A DNA stretch of 39,737 nt from Hondaea fermentalgiana (GCA_014084085.1 NPFB01000116.1:4584-44320), one strand, 5' to 3'. Counted from the first letter of the stretch, positions 7,275 to 16,851 are shown. Notes: generated from the sequence alone by a model not told the origin. Program-made: numbers and translations.

Positions 7275-9572
7275 ATGGCGGCGGCCCAGCAGAAGAGGAG
7301 ATGCGCCATGGCGGCGCTCGTGGCCACAGTCCTCGCAGTACTCGCGGCACCGACGCGGGCGATGCCGGCACAGGGGACGTGCCTCGACTACGAGCTGCCG
7401 GGCTCGTGCGGGGAGACGGCGTGCGTGAAGCTGGTCGGAACCCCCTTCTCGCATACCTGGACGTACAGAGGCATGTTTGCGCTGTGCCAGCGAAGAAACA
7501 ACGAAACAGAAGAGGTCTATTACGTCTTTGGCGAGGAGGATGAAGAGCTCGGCATGGTCTGCTCCGAGACGAGACTCAACTGCACACAGCGCACACCGGC
7601 ATCCTACGACGCCGGTCGGCCCGGAAACGAGGTCGACGAGTCCAAACCACCCCCGATGCCAAACCCCGTCCCTAGCGAAGAGGAACGGGCCAACGACGAT
7701 GACGACTCGCTCTTCGCACAAATGTCTGACATTGACAACGACGACGACCGCCGCCGCGCACTTTCCAGCGTCACGGAAATGCACAACATGGTCTTGCTCA
7801 TCCGCTTCAGTGACCACAAAAACGTCGACCTCCCCACTGCAGAAGAATACGACGTTCTCTTCAACAATGACGGCGCTGACGAGGACATTTGTCCCACCGG
7901 CTCCGTCTCCGACTTTTTTGAAAACAATTTCCACAGCAAAATTATAATCACGAGCACCATCATCGGGTGGATCGATATCGACATGACCGAACTCGAGGCC
8001 GCCGGTGATGAAAGTGTTTCTTGTAATGGTCTCTGTAGCAGCGCGCAATTCAGAGATGGCATTTCCGAGGCGCTCTCCTATGCGGAGAACACGCTCGGAA
8101 TCGTCTTCAAAGACTTTGACCTCGACGATGACGGTAAGGTCGACATTTTCACCGTCATCCACAGTGGTCACGGCGCGGAGACTGGCGGCAGCTCCAGCAG
8201 TCAGCGTATTTGGAGCCACAAGTGGCGTCTGTCGCCGTCCTATTACTCGGATGATGACGTCAAGGTTTCCAAGTACGCCGCAAACCCGGGTCGCTGGGGA
8301 TCTTCCGGTAATGACATCTCCCGCATCGGTGTCATCTCCCATGAAATGACACACTTTTTCGGTGTTCCTGATCTCTACGATACGACCAGCGCCTCCAAGG
8401 GCATTGGCCGCTATGGCCTCATGTCTGACGCATGGGGCATCGATGGCTCCCAGCGCTACCCGCCAAGCATGTCTGCCTGGACAAAGGTGCAGCTCGGCGT
8501 CGTTGACCCGATTGTCATCACGGACGAGGGCACCTATTCGATCACTGCCGCGCAGGATGGTGGCGACGACTCCGTCTACAGGATCAACTACTATGATGCA
8601 TCTGGTTCCCAGCAAAAGGACTACATTCTCATTGAAAACCGCCAGGCCAAGGGCTTTGACGCCCTCCTCCAGGGCGGGCTTCTCATCTACCATTGTGACA
8701 CCAAGATCACCTCCAACAGCTTCGTATCCTATCCGGGTGACGCCAATTGGCCCACATACCATTACATGGTCGCGGTCATCCAGGCGGATGGCAACTACGA
8801 CCTCGAAAAGAACACAAACACTGGAGAAGCCGCCGACTGGTGGTTCAAGGGCCGCGCCGCACTTTCGGACACCTCGACACCCTCCCTCAATTCGTACTAC
8901 CTCATTGAAGATGGTGTGTGCTCCGGCCATATTCTTTCCGACTTTTCTGCGAGCGCAGATACCATGACCTTTACATATTCCACCACTTCCCAAGATTGTA
9001 GCGCACAAGTCGTGACCCCGAGCCCTACGTCGGCGCCGACTCCATCCAGTGGCTCCTCGGTCGTGGCATCATCCACGCCAGCGCCCTCGCCTTTCACAGG
9101 GGAAACGGAGTACCCGACGCGATTTCCAACGCCGTACCCGACGCGTGATTTTGGCGATGACAACAGGGATCCCTACAGTACCTCTGCAACGGGAGGCGGT
9201 TTTAATGGCCCTGATGATGATGACGATACCGAGTCGGATTCAGAGTCAAACAACATGATGATCTTCATCATTGCTGGCGTCGGTGCTTTTGCCGTGCTGT
9301 CCATTGCCGCTGTGGCCTTTGCATTTTACCGCCGTCGCAAGGCACTTAAATCGGACAAGTTTGCAGTGGCCAAGAATGGCAAAAAGGGTCCAGGAGCAGG
9401 CGACAGCAAGGTCATGGAGGTCGGTTTTGCCGAGGATCCTGACTTTGACGCCGTCTACGGCGGTGCAACGGGCGTTCCGCCCTATGCTAGTGGCGGTCGC
9501 TTCGCGACTTCGACCAATCCCCGCCTCGCGAATTTGCAAGGTCAGACATCCTTTCATCACTCGGCTGTGTAG
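7275..9572 (+). CDS. Type I membrane M6-family (immune inhibitor A-like) zinc metalloprotease
   Basis: A 765-residue predicted secretory-pathway endopeptidase. An N-terminal signal peptide (hydrophobic 12-25, ending near APTRA) is followed by a propeptide of about 130 residues rich in Asp and Glu. A basic site RRR at 159-161 then precedes the catalytic domain. The zinc site is HEMTHFFGVPD at 356-366 (HExxHxxGxxD), followed by a Met-turn YGLMSDAWG with Met383; these define the metzincin-like M6 family. DLDDDGKVD (around 281-289) looks like a calcium-binding loop. A Pro-Ser-Thr stalk (about 580-655, with YPTRFPTPYPTR) leads to one transmembrane helix at about 661-686 and a basic cytoplasmic tail of about 80 residues. 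The start is the ATG at 7275; an in-frame TTG at 7260 lies inside the repeat tract and is not credible. Most known M6 enzymes are secreted, so the membrane anchor is a noteworthy feature. Confidence 0.93.
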   Translation: MAAAQQKRRCAMAALVATVLAVLAAPTRAMPAQGTCLDYELPGSCGETACVKLVGTPFSHTWTYRGMFALCQRRNNETEEVYYVFGEEDEELGMVCSETRLNCTQRTPASYDAGRPGNEVDESKPPPMPNPVPSEEERANDDDDSLFAQMSDIDNDDDRRRALSSVTEMHNMVLLIRFSDHKNVDLPTAEEYDVLFNNDGADEDICPTGSVSDFFENNFHSKIIITSTIIGWIDIDMTELEAAGDESVSCNGLCSSAQFRDGISEALSYAENTLGIVFKDFDLDDDGKVDIFTVIHSGHGAETGGSSSSQRIWSHKWRLSPSYYSDDDVKVSKYAANPGRWGSSGNDISRIGVISHEMTHFFGVPDLYDTTSASKGIGRYGLMSDAWGIDGSQRYPPSMSAWTKVQLGVVDPIVITDEGTYSITAAQDGGDDSVYRINYYDASGSQQKDYILIENRQAKGFDALLQGGLLIYHCDTKITSNSFVSYPGDANWPTYHYMVAVIQADGNYDLEKNTNTGEAADWWFKGRAALSDTSTPSLNSYYLIEDGVCSGHILSDFSASADTMTFTYSTTSQDCSAQVVTPSPTSAPTPSSGSSVVASSTPAPSPFTGETEYPTRFPTPYPTRDFGDDNRDPYSTSATGGGFNGPDDDDDTESDSESNNMMIFIIAGVGAFAVLSIAAVAFAFYRRRKALKSDKFAVAKNGKKGPGAGDSKVMEVGFAEDPDFDAVYGGATGVPPYASGGRFATSTNPRLANLQGQTSFHHSAV

Positions 9573-10195
9573 GCCCTGTTTGTGAAAAAATAGAAGCAAG
9601 TGCATGCACACATGCCATCTAAGGTTGTGAGAGACCTAGGTAGCAGCCAGCCCACTCTTTGTCCTCTGCGTCGCCTTTAGCGGCGGACGCGGGAAGCAGA
9701 CGTGGATATGCGGCTCTGTAGTCTCTCCTATACCTAGCTTCTGGCTTGCGTCTCGCGTCATTCTGTAGATAACAACACTCACTCCCCCACAAACCCACCC
9801 CTCTTCTGTATAGCAGCTTTCTTTTTTAACCACTTCCACACGAGAACATAAAAAAAATGACAGTTTCCGCCCGCCGGCGGTACTGCAGCTTTGTAAATTC
9901 ATAATTGCTGAACTCCTTTTTTTTTTTCTCTCTGCTTTCCAAGTAAACAACGCAACCTTTTCAAAATCAAAAAACGTCGTGGAGAAGCGCTTCAATTTCT
10001 CCTTCTTTCTTTTGATTTACAATCTAACGCCAAAGCTAATTGAAAAGTCTGAATGAAACAACGAGCTGCCAGGAAACGAGTAAAAGTAAAATGAGAAAAG
10101 ACACCTGAACAGGCCAGAATCCGCAAACTCTTCTCTTGTCCTTTCTTTCTGGCACTCGACCACTCATCGCATCCATGCAGTAGTCCTTGCCTTTC
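9573..10195. other. Convergent 3' intergenic region
   Basis: Lies between the stop codons of the M6 protease (+) and UFD1 (-). No gene is seen. It is AT-richer than its flanks, with several A or T runs (9823-9856, 9918-9928, 9968-9974), consistent with 3' UTRs and polyadenylation signals of both genes, though I do not assign individual sites. Confidence 0.6.
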
Positions 10196-11251
10196 CTAAT
10201 CCGCCAAAGACCTTCCCTGGCCCTGGAAAGATGATCCCTTGTTCTTGGACTTCCACTTGCCCTTTCGCGCGGACGCCAAAGGCTGCGCAACCGGACCGCT
10301 CGCACTCGTGCTCGTTCCAGACTTGGCATCTCCGTTTTCTTGCTGGGGCGCCGGTTTCCGCTTGCCGTCAACACGCTGTCCCGTACCTGAAAATGCTACG
10401 TACGAGGATTTCTGCGCATCCAGCTCTTTCATGCGAAGCTCTCTTGCGCGTGCAAGCTGTGCGAGAAAATCGGATGACCTCTCGCTCGAGACGCTCGTGG
10501 ACGAGCCCGCGCCTTCCTTTTCAGAAGCCGCGCTCGCATCTCCGGCCTTGACACCCTCGGCCCCAGCCCCCGATGCAGCAGCGGCTGCTGCGGCAGCCAA
10601 GGCAGCTTCTGCTGTCGCTTGCGCTGCTGCTGCGCCGGGTTCCTGGTAGCCCGGGGGTGCCTCAAAATCAACCTTGACGTCCGCCTCCACGATCGAGCAG
10701 GCATCCTTGGGTTTGACATCCACAACATCCAGATAGTACTTTTTGCCATTGTACGGCAAGCAGATTGTGTCTTCCTTGGTGACGCACGAAAAGTTGCGCA
10801 GCGTGCTCTCGAGCACCGCCTTCGGGTTCGAAATGTCCAGAAAGTCAACGGACTGTGGTCGAAACTTGATAAATTGCGCAAGCGGCAGCGTCACATTCTT
10901 CACCGTCAGATAGCCCCCCTCTTGCACAAACAGGTTCTGCATGATCCAGTACGGCACGTAGCAACGGCCCTCGGGCGCCGTGAACTCGAGCACGCCCACA
11001 TGCGTGCGTGGAATCCTTGTTTCGTCGCCTTCGGAAATGTCGCAGTACTCGTCGTTTCGCAGCTCGAACTGCATCGGGTACGTGATCGTCATGCGTGCAA
11101 GCGTTTCAAATGCAGACGTTGGCAGGATAATCTTGTCGCCATTCTCCTTGTCTTCCTTGTCGCTAAACGAGATCGGCAGGCACCTGTACGTCTCCTGGAA
11201 CGGGCCCTGTGGTGCCCCAAAGTTCCCGAAGTTCATGCCGTTGAACATCAT
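10196..11251 (-). CDS. UFD1: Ubiquitin fusion degradation protein UFD1 homolog
   Basis: A 351-residue homolog of UFD1, the adaptor that with NPL4 recruits the p97/Cdc48 ATPase to ubiquitinated substrates, mainly in ER-associated degradation. The N-terminal domain (about 10-200) is highly typical: FQETYRCLPISF, DKIILPTSAFETLARM, PMQFEL, HVGVLEF, EGRCYVPYWIMQNL, VDFLDISNPKAVLESTLRNFSC. A low-complexity Ala stretch (about 210-235) follows. Two SHP-type Cdc48-binding motifs are visible: FSGTGQRVDG at about 287-296 and FQGQGRSL at 342-349, near the C-terminus. The start is the first of two Met codons at 11249-11251, since UFD1 proteins begin just before the FNGMNFGNFG-like segment; the frame stays open another 48 codons upstream with low-complexity sequence not expected in the family. 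Its 3' end converges on the M6 protease. Confidence 0.96.
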   Translation of the reverse strand: MMFNGMNFGNFGAPQGPFQETYRCLPISFSDKEDKENGDKIILPTSAFETLARMTITYPMQFELRNDEYCDISEGDETRIPRTHVGVLEFTAPEGRCYVPYWIMQNLFVQEGGYLTVKNVTLPLAQFIKFRPQSVDFLDISNPKAVLESTLRNFSCVTKEDTICLPYNGKKYYLDVVDVKPKDACSIVEADVKVDFEAPPGYQEPGAAAAQATAEAALAAAAAAAASGAGAEGVKAGDASAASEKEGAGSSTSVSSERSSDFLAQLARARELRMKELDAQKSSYVAFSGTGQRVDGKRKPAPQQENGDAKSGTSTSASGPVAQPLASARKGKWKSKNKGSSFQGQGRSLAD

Positions 11252-11741
11252 CGTGCCTTGGGTTTTTTCTCTCGCGCGTTCTCCCTCTTCTCGCCCGCTG
11301 CTCGCGTCCACCTCCGCGACCGCGCTCCGACTAGCCTCGCTCGCTGCACGGGACGAAAGGAGAGTGTGAGTGCGTGTTGCCAAGATCGCGATCACCGCTG
11401 CAGCCTTTTTTCCTTCTCTTGAAGCACGGCTGCGCCTCTCGCCCTGCGCGGAACTGCGTCGCCCGCTGGGCTCTCTGCGCCCGTATCACTGCCCACCCCT
11501 CCCTTGCACGCGCACGCGCACGCGCCTGCTGCCTGGGCGCGCCAAGTGTTCCGGCTTTGGTGCTTGGTCTGCGAGCTTCGTCCTCTTTTACAGTTTTACA
11601 TAGATGAAGCGATTACGACTCGCAGGTGGATGATCCATGATGTGTACACGGACACCCACCACGATGCGGCTGTCGTGCTCGTCACCATCTTCTTCGGCGT
11701 CTCTCGTATCACAGAGTGCGTGCTGAGCCATCATCGGCGCC

Positions 11742-11841
11742 NNNNNNNNNNNNNNNNNNNNNNNNNNNNNNNNNNNNNNNNNNNNNNNNNNNNNNNNNNN
11801 NNNNNNNNNNNNNNNNNNNNNNNNNNNNNNNNNNNNNNNNN
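11742..11841. other. Assembly gap (100 N)
   Basis: Exactly 100 undetermined bases, a common placeholder length for a scaffold gap of unknown size. The base composition changes sharply across it, so a repeat or mobile sequence may have broken the assembly here. Confidence 0.99.
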
Positions 11842-11934
11842 GGTCAGAGGCAACGAGGTAGGTTGAACGATCATTTGAGATTGGTAAAAAAAATAAAAGT
11901 TGTGTGTTTATACTCTTTTTTAGCCCTGGCTAAA

Positions 11935-12019
11935 TTTCGTTCGGTCTAACCGAACGAAACTTTCGGCGAAATAGTTTCCCCGATCCGGCGGCAGGCTGGG
12001 TCAGTGAGACCGAACGAAA
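11935..12019. repeat. Perfect 11-bp inverted repeat plus a third direct copy
   Basis: TTTCGTTCGGT (11935-11945) and ACCGAACGAAA (11949-11959) form a perfect palindrome with a 3-nt loop CTA. A further ACCGAACGAAA occurs at 12009-12019, 49 bp after the second arm. A smaller TTTCG-G-CGAAA palindrome lies between them. The arrangement resembles termini or binding sites of a mobile element, but no transposase is present in this window. Confidence 0.7.
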
Positions 12020-12672
12020 TCTCTGGCAAACACGCGAGGCATTGCATTAAAAAACCGACGAGGTCCTCATCCATGTAGGTTGAATTTGCGACGAAATCGG
12101 TTTGTTGATGGAAAATTCACAGCCTCACGTCAACGACGGAAAATTTTGTATTCACATGTCACGCACTTTTGGTATTGTGAAATAGCATGATTCAGGGCTG
12201 AGTCGGGAAATCCTTGTTGCTTATCTTGCAACGTATTTTAGCTCCGAATCGCACTTTTACTGTCCGCTCGCTGATACGTAGAATATCTCTTTCTTGGTGA
12301 CAACAGTCTTATCTTCTAAAGAAGAACAACTCGAGAAAAGAAGAACAATTCGAAATGAGGTTCGAAAATCGAAAGAGAGCACCTGTTGATGCAAATGATG
12401 TGCGTCTCAGTGGACAAAGAAGGGAAGTCTCGTATTGCAAGACACTGTTGAGACATGCACTTAAAGTAGGAAACAGCTGCAGACAAATTTCGTCAACACC
12501 ATCCGATGCGATCTCCGAAAGTGTTAGACTGTCCATTCCTGGATAATACGTCGAGCCACAGACATCGTCGAGAAATCGAGTATTTTTTGTTCCCACCACA
12601 CGATAGCAGGGCAGATGATAATCGGCGTGTGCTGGAGACTCTCCGCGGGTTATTTGATACTGGAGGCAGACA

Positions 12673-15600
12673 TCATGGGTCCTTGGCACGTGAACGGGTC
12701 GCAAGCTCGATCGAGGCCTGTTTCGGCTCGCTCCCGAGCGCGAAACGAGCATCGTCGCTAGTACCCTGAAACGTGTGCGACGGTTCGTGATCGCTCGAGC
12801 TGCCCAATCGAAAAAGGTCATTGTCCGCGATAACAGAGCTTCGATTCTTGCCCAATGGCCCCGACCAACCACCTTGCAAGTCTGCGCTCGCGAGATCGTC
12901 GACATTGTACTCCATGCTAAGATTGTAAGGGTCTTGGCGGACCTCATTCTCGCTATCGAAACCCAAAGGCTGTTCAGAACTTCTTGATCGGAGTGAGGGG
13001 CTTGACGCAAGCTCTTCATGCCCGGGTCTTGTCACATGACTCTGGGTCCGCCAAGAAGACAGATTCGAACCACTGCTGCAACACGCAACCAATTTACGTG
13101 CACATGTTTTCCAAACAACGTGCGTCTGTCTCTCCTTGGAGAAACCATCGTATTCTCGACGTACATGAAAAGTGTAAACGTAGTGGAAAACAGCAGTCGC
13201 GATGCCGAGCAGTAACATGACAAAGCCATCGAAACACAACACCACAAAAAATAGTCCCAATGACACCTTTGAATGACCATCCTCATAGAGATCAAGATGG
13301 GCGCCAAAGTGGTTTGCAGATGCGAGAGCGAGCACAAAGGTCGAGCCGAAAGGGAGTACCTCGTCGTCGATCGAGAAGCCTGCAGCGAGCACAAATGATG
13401 CAAACACGCTGAGCAATAGATACATGATGAGCGCGAGAAGAACAAGAAACGGTGCTGCCTTCTTGACAAGCACGAGGGCGAGTGAGACCCGCGTTGAGAT
13501 CTGTAGCGATCCAACTGCATGACATGTGAGCAGTATGAGCGTTACACAATCGAAATGCGCGGTGCGAACAAACTCCCGCCACAATTGTATGCCATTCCAC
13601 GCTTCGGTTGGCGTGTTTCGCGCAAAGACCTCGCGCACCTCATTGTTTCGAAAAGCGCTTGCAAAGCCAATCGACGCCGCGACCCACACGATGATCACGC
13701 AGACGAAGACGAGACCTTTAGAGTCATACACAATCTGCCACCAATGCGCAAGCACACGATGCACCGAGTCAACACAGAAACGGGTTCGGTGGTCCTCGGC
13801 CTCTTCTTTGCCTTCGCCGTCAACACTGTCTTCGTTTTCGTCGACATTTGCATCGGTTGCATCTCTGCTCGTATAGCTGTTTGCACTGTTGCCAACGAGC
13901 TCGCGCTTGTAGGCAAGCGCAGTCTGCGCGATGAACGTGGTGATGAGCAAAAAGAATAGGACACCACGCAGCACTGTAGGAACGAGCCGCGATCCATTCA
14001 CCGTCACGTCGAATGATAGGCAGGAAAGAGTAGATGCAACCACGGCCGAATCGGCAAACTCAAAGAGGATCTGGAGATTCGTGTACAACTTGAGATTCGG
14101 ATTAATGAGCCCAATGTTGATTACGAAAGCGCGCATGCCAGGCTGAATCCATTCAAGTCTGTGTAAACTTTCCACGGACGTATTCCAAGACTCGATCGAG
14201 GCGTCAATCCTCGCGGTCAAGTCGCCATCGCCGTCCAGCTTGCCGAGTTGAAACACATATCCAGAGCCGTCGTACATAGCAAACTGCCCCTTGATCGAAT
14301 CCATCAAGCTGTTTTCACTCGAGCTCTTCCAAAGTCTTGCAGGCTCATAAAGCTCTGGGTCAATGTCACCCGGGAGACGCGACGTGTTGAATTCGAGCGT
14401 TTCCTCGAGACGATTCTCTGTGTTGTATGGACCGTAACAGTCTCTGTCCTGGTCCAAGAGGCAGTAATACTCTGAGCAACGGGATTTCTTTACTGCGAGT
14501 TGACGAAGTGTCACCATTTCGGGCACGAAGCGATTATACATGAGCGTTTTCCAAAACCCCTCCCCAGCTTGGTTCTGAGCCGAGCTGTTGCTCCTCCTCT
14601 TCACGCGAGATGCATGAAGGTAGTAAAGATCCTGCAAGGGCCCTTTGACAAACCCCCAGACGCAACCCGGCCTCGAAATCTCGGAAAATGCGGTTGGAAT
14701 TGAGTCCTCCAAAAGCTCGTTCGAAGTGGTATTGAATGTCGAGCAGTACATGTCTGAGCGCAAGAGTTCGCGCATGTATTGCCGCGAGACTCTGTTCATG
14801 ATGTCAGGCTGCGCCTCAAGGTATACAACGGCGTAAATGAGGCCAAGAAAGATCAGGGTCATGATTGTGCGGAGCATTGAACGCGCATGATCAATGGTGG
14901 CCCGTGGCCCAGCTTCTGGAGCCGTGCTTTGTGCAAGTCTTTCGTGGTCCGCGGCAAGAAGCACACGCTGCACAAGGTCTCCAACAAGCACATTTCCCAT
15001 ACTTGATGCAGGGCAGGGACGATCTCGAAGGGACGTCCAGCCGGCGGCAAACTCACGTTCTCCAATGCTCTGATCAGGCCCACACTGGAAATCAGAGATC
15101 CACCATTCTTCCGCAAGCTCTTTCTCTAAAACGAAGGCTCCCTGCAAGGCCTGGTGGAGGGTCTCTACATCCAATTGGTCCTCTTGCGGCCTTGACCCAA
15201 TCTCGTCCTGATCAGTTTGGTGGCCACGAGACTCGAGCATCCACGCAAATACCCGACCCGGATTCAAGGCCCCGGAAGAGTCAAATACAGCGTGACGCAT
15301 TCTCTCGATCGGTTCTGCTTTCGCAGGTGTAACGCCAAACGCTGCAAGCGCGGAGAGCGCAAGCGTTCGCATTGGATTGATGTCATCGTCTGGACTAAGG
15401 TGGCGAATAATACGTGCGCAGGCATCAAAGTCGATAAACTCGAGCATTCGATAGTTGTCATCATTGACGTCAGGAGCACGCTTCTTGTCGATCTTTTTTT
15501 GAACAGAATCCACTTCACTCTCACCGTCGCTGCTTTCGCTTTCCTCTGCACTGCTGTAAGCAGAGTCATAACCTCCGCCCATGGAGCCTTTGCGTCCATG

Positions 15601-16851
15601 TGAAGAGAGAGATCGATTATTGAGAAAAGGAGTCGTTGCGAGTGAAGTCTGCGTGCTCGAAAGCTGCGAGTAGAATCTCTCCCGGCTTGCGACTGGCTTG
15701 GTCTTGATACCATGAAAGCCGTGAGCAGCACCAGAGACCTTCGTGTTACGCGCGACGGGGAATAGCTTGGCCTCATTCTCAAAAAGTACCCCGAGCGAAG
15801 CGCGATCAAAGAAAAATCCCTCAAAGTACGCATGCACAGTGTTTTGCATGCCTTCAAAGGTAATAAGACCGGGTGTCTCGTCACCTCTCTGAGAATTCAT
15901 CTGGTACTGAGCCGCCGTCTCTTCGTCCTCCTCGGCAAACAAACGACGCAAAAGCTGCAAACGTACGCCAGTGTCCACCATGGATTGGGCGTCCTCCCGA
16001 GTCATGCCTTCAACAGCCTTTCTAGATCCAGTCAAACTCTCTGATCCAGGACGCGATCGACGGCGCAGGACGAGGTAAAGTGGCGGAAGTAAATACATAT
16101 CTGTGGCGAATTCGGAAATCTTCATATTGCTTCGTCCCATGCCGCGACTACTGTCGTACTTTAGTCTTTCGAGGTGCTCCAGAACGCCCTCGTCACTGCC
16201 AAAGCTCCATGGCGTGTAGTATCCACGATCTGGAGAAATGTTCGCCTCGAGCGCAACATCGGCAGACTCTAGCTTCCACAACGTTTGGACTTGGTGCAAA
16301 AGCACACCAAAGGTTGTCGAGGCGTCAATATTAAAGACGCAGGTCAACGAAGCCTTGGGGCCCGAAAAAATAGTGACTCGGTACGGATGTCGATCACCTC
16401 TCTGCTCTGCAAGCGCAAGAGTCTCACGTCGGTTTCCTGACGTCAATGGGCGCACGCGACTCGCTTGTAGGCTGTGCAGCGACCGGCAAACAGCAAGACC
16501 TTCCCTGTCGCCACTCTGGCCAATCGAAGCACGAAGTCGGGCGTTAAGAAGACCCAAGGGAGTCTCGTCAATCTTGGCTCCAGACGCCGGACGAAAAGCA
16601 TTCTCCGTCTCCACATCTGCAAATGTTGTGGTCGTCGCCAACCTTGTGGTCTCGTATGTTTCGCCTGCAAGAGGCTCGAGTGCCGCGTCGAGCGCAGCTG
16701 CCGCGTCGAAAGCGAGGTCTGGAGAGGATTCGCGTTGGATTCGATCAGTGACCTCGCGGAACTCTTCTTCGACGCTACGCAGCTGCGCGCGCGCGCTCGC
16801 AAGTTGACTCTGGGTCTCTTCCACCAATTCACGCAGTTCTTCCTGCTCCAT
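12673..16851 (-). CDS. Polycystin-type (PKD2/TRPP family) cation channel
   Basis: A 1,392-residue predicted membrane cation channel. The N-terminal 640 residues are cytosolic: a coiled coil at about 1-45, a possible beta-grasp-like segment starting YRVTIFSGP, and an acidic Ser-rich linker. The first transmembrane helix is at about 657-680. It is followed by a large extracellular polycystin (TOP) domain, about 680-950, with paired Cys, N-glycosylation sequons (NTTS, NTS) and the diagnostic FVINIGLINPNLKLY-like strand. Five more membrane segments follow at about 952-978, 1044-1067, 1098-1118, 1122-1157 and 1193-1228, with a pore loop at about 1165-1185. In the pore the segment HFGAHLD aligns with the PKD2 filter region, where an acidic LGD is usual. 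The ATG at 16849-16851 gives a clean coiled-coil start; an alternative at 16998 would add 49 residues. No introns are needed. Confidence 0.9.
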   Translation of the reverse strand: MEQEELRELVEETQSQLASARAQLRSVEEEFREVTDRIQRESSPDLAFDAAAALDAALEPLAGETYETTRLATTTTFADVETENAFRPASGAKIDETPLGLLNARLRASIGQSGDREGLAVCRSLHSLQASRVRPLTSGNRRETLALAEQRGDRHPYRVTIFSGPKASLTCVFNIDASTTFGVLLHQVQTLWKLESADVALEANISPDRGYYTPWSFGSDEGVLEHLERLKYDSSRGMGRSNMKISEFATDMYLLPPLYLVLRRRSRPGSESLTGSRKAVEGMTREDAQSMVDTGVRLQLLRRLFAEEDEETAAQYQMNSQRGDETPGLITFEGMQNTVHAYFEGFFFDRASLGVLFENEAKLFPVARNTKVSGAAHGFHGIKTKPVASRERFYSQLSSTQTSLATTPFLNNRSLSSHGRKGSMGGGYDSAYSSAEESESSDGESEVDSVQKKIDKKRAPDVNDDNYRMLEFIDFDACARIIRHLSPDDDINPMRTLALSALAAFGVTPAKAEPIERMRHAVFDSSGALNPGRVFAWMLESRGHQTDQDEIGSRPQEDQLDVETLHQALQGAFVLEKELAEEWWISDFQCGPDQSIGEREFAAGWTSLRDRPCPASSMGNVLVGDLVQRVLLAADHERLAQSTAPEAGPRATIDHARSMLRTIMTLIFLGLIYAVVYLEAQPDIMNRVSRQYMRELLRSDMYCSTFNTTSNELLEDSIPTAFSEISRPGCVWGFVKGPLQDLYYLHASRVKRRSNSSAQNQAGEGFWKTLMYNRFVPEMVTLRQLAVKKSRCSEYYCLLDQDRDCYGPYNTENRLEETLEFNTSRLPGDIDPELYEPARLWKSSSENSLMDSIKGQFAMYDGSGYVFQLGKLDGDGDLTARIDASIESWNTSVESLHRLEWIQPGMRAFVINIGLINPNLKLYTNLQILFEFADSAVVASTLSCLSFDVTVNGSRLVPTVLRGVLFFLLITTFIAQTALAYKRELVGNSANSYTSRDATDANVDENEDSVDGEGKEEAEDHRTRFCVDSVHRVLAHWWQIVYDSKGLVFVCVIIVWVAASIGFASAFRNNEVREVFARNTPTEAWNGIQLWREFVRTAHFDCVTLILLTCHAVGSLQISTRVSLALVLVKKAAPFLVLLALIMYLLLSVFASFVLAAGFSIDDEVLPFGSTFVLALASANHFGAHLDLYEDGHSKVSLGLFFVVLCFDGFVMLLLGIATAVFHYVYTFHVRREYDGFSKERQTHVVWKTCARKLVACCSSGSNLSSWRTQSHVTRPGHEELASSPSLRSRSSEQPLGFDSENEVRQDPYNLSMEYNVDDLASADLQGGWSGPLGKNRSSVIADNDLFRLGSSSDHEPSHTFQGTSDDARFALGSEPKQASIELATRSRAKDP

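Larger units (their letters stand above)
11252..12672. other. UFD1 upstream region, assembly gap and AT-richer block
   Basis: Bases 11252-11741 hold the presumed promoter and leader of UFD1 (-), with a CGCACG run near 11507-11525. Bases 11742-11841 are N. Bases 11842-12300 are clearly AT-richer than the rest and contain the hairpin repeat listed separately. Bases 12300-12672 probably belong to the 3' UTR of the channel gene. No gene is supported. Continuity across the gap is not certain. Confidence 0.6.

Noticed and set aside
7251..9008. A 585-codon open frame antisense to the M6 protease
   Set aside because: The sense strand has a clear signal peptide, zinc site and membrane helix. The antisense frame is a mirror of third-position GC bias and has no recognisable domain.
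12309..13019. A 236-codon minus-strand frame overlapping the end of the channel gene, considered as an extra exon
   Set aside because: It is in a different frame from the channel, contains no membrane or domain pattern, and the channel already ends cleanly after its last helix and a normal tail.
13060..13100. A GGTTCGAATCT string on the minus strand that resembles a tRNA B box
   Set aside because: It is within the coding sequence of the channel, and no cloverleaf or A box could be built around it.
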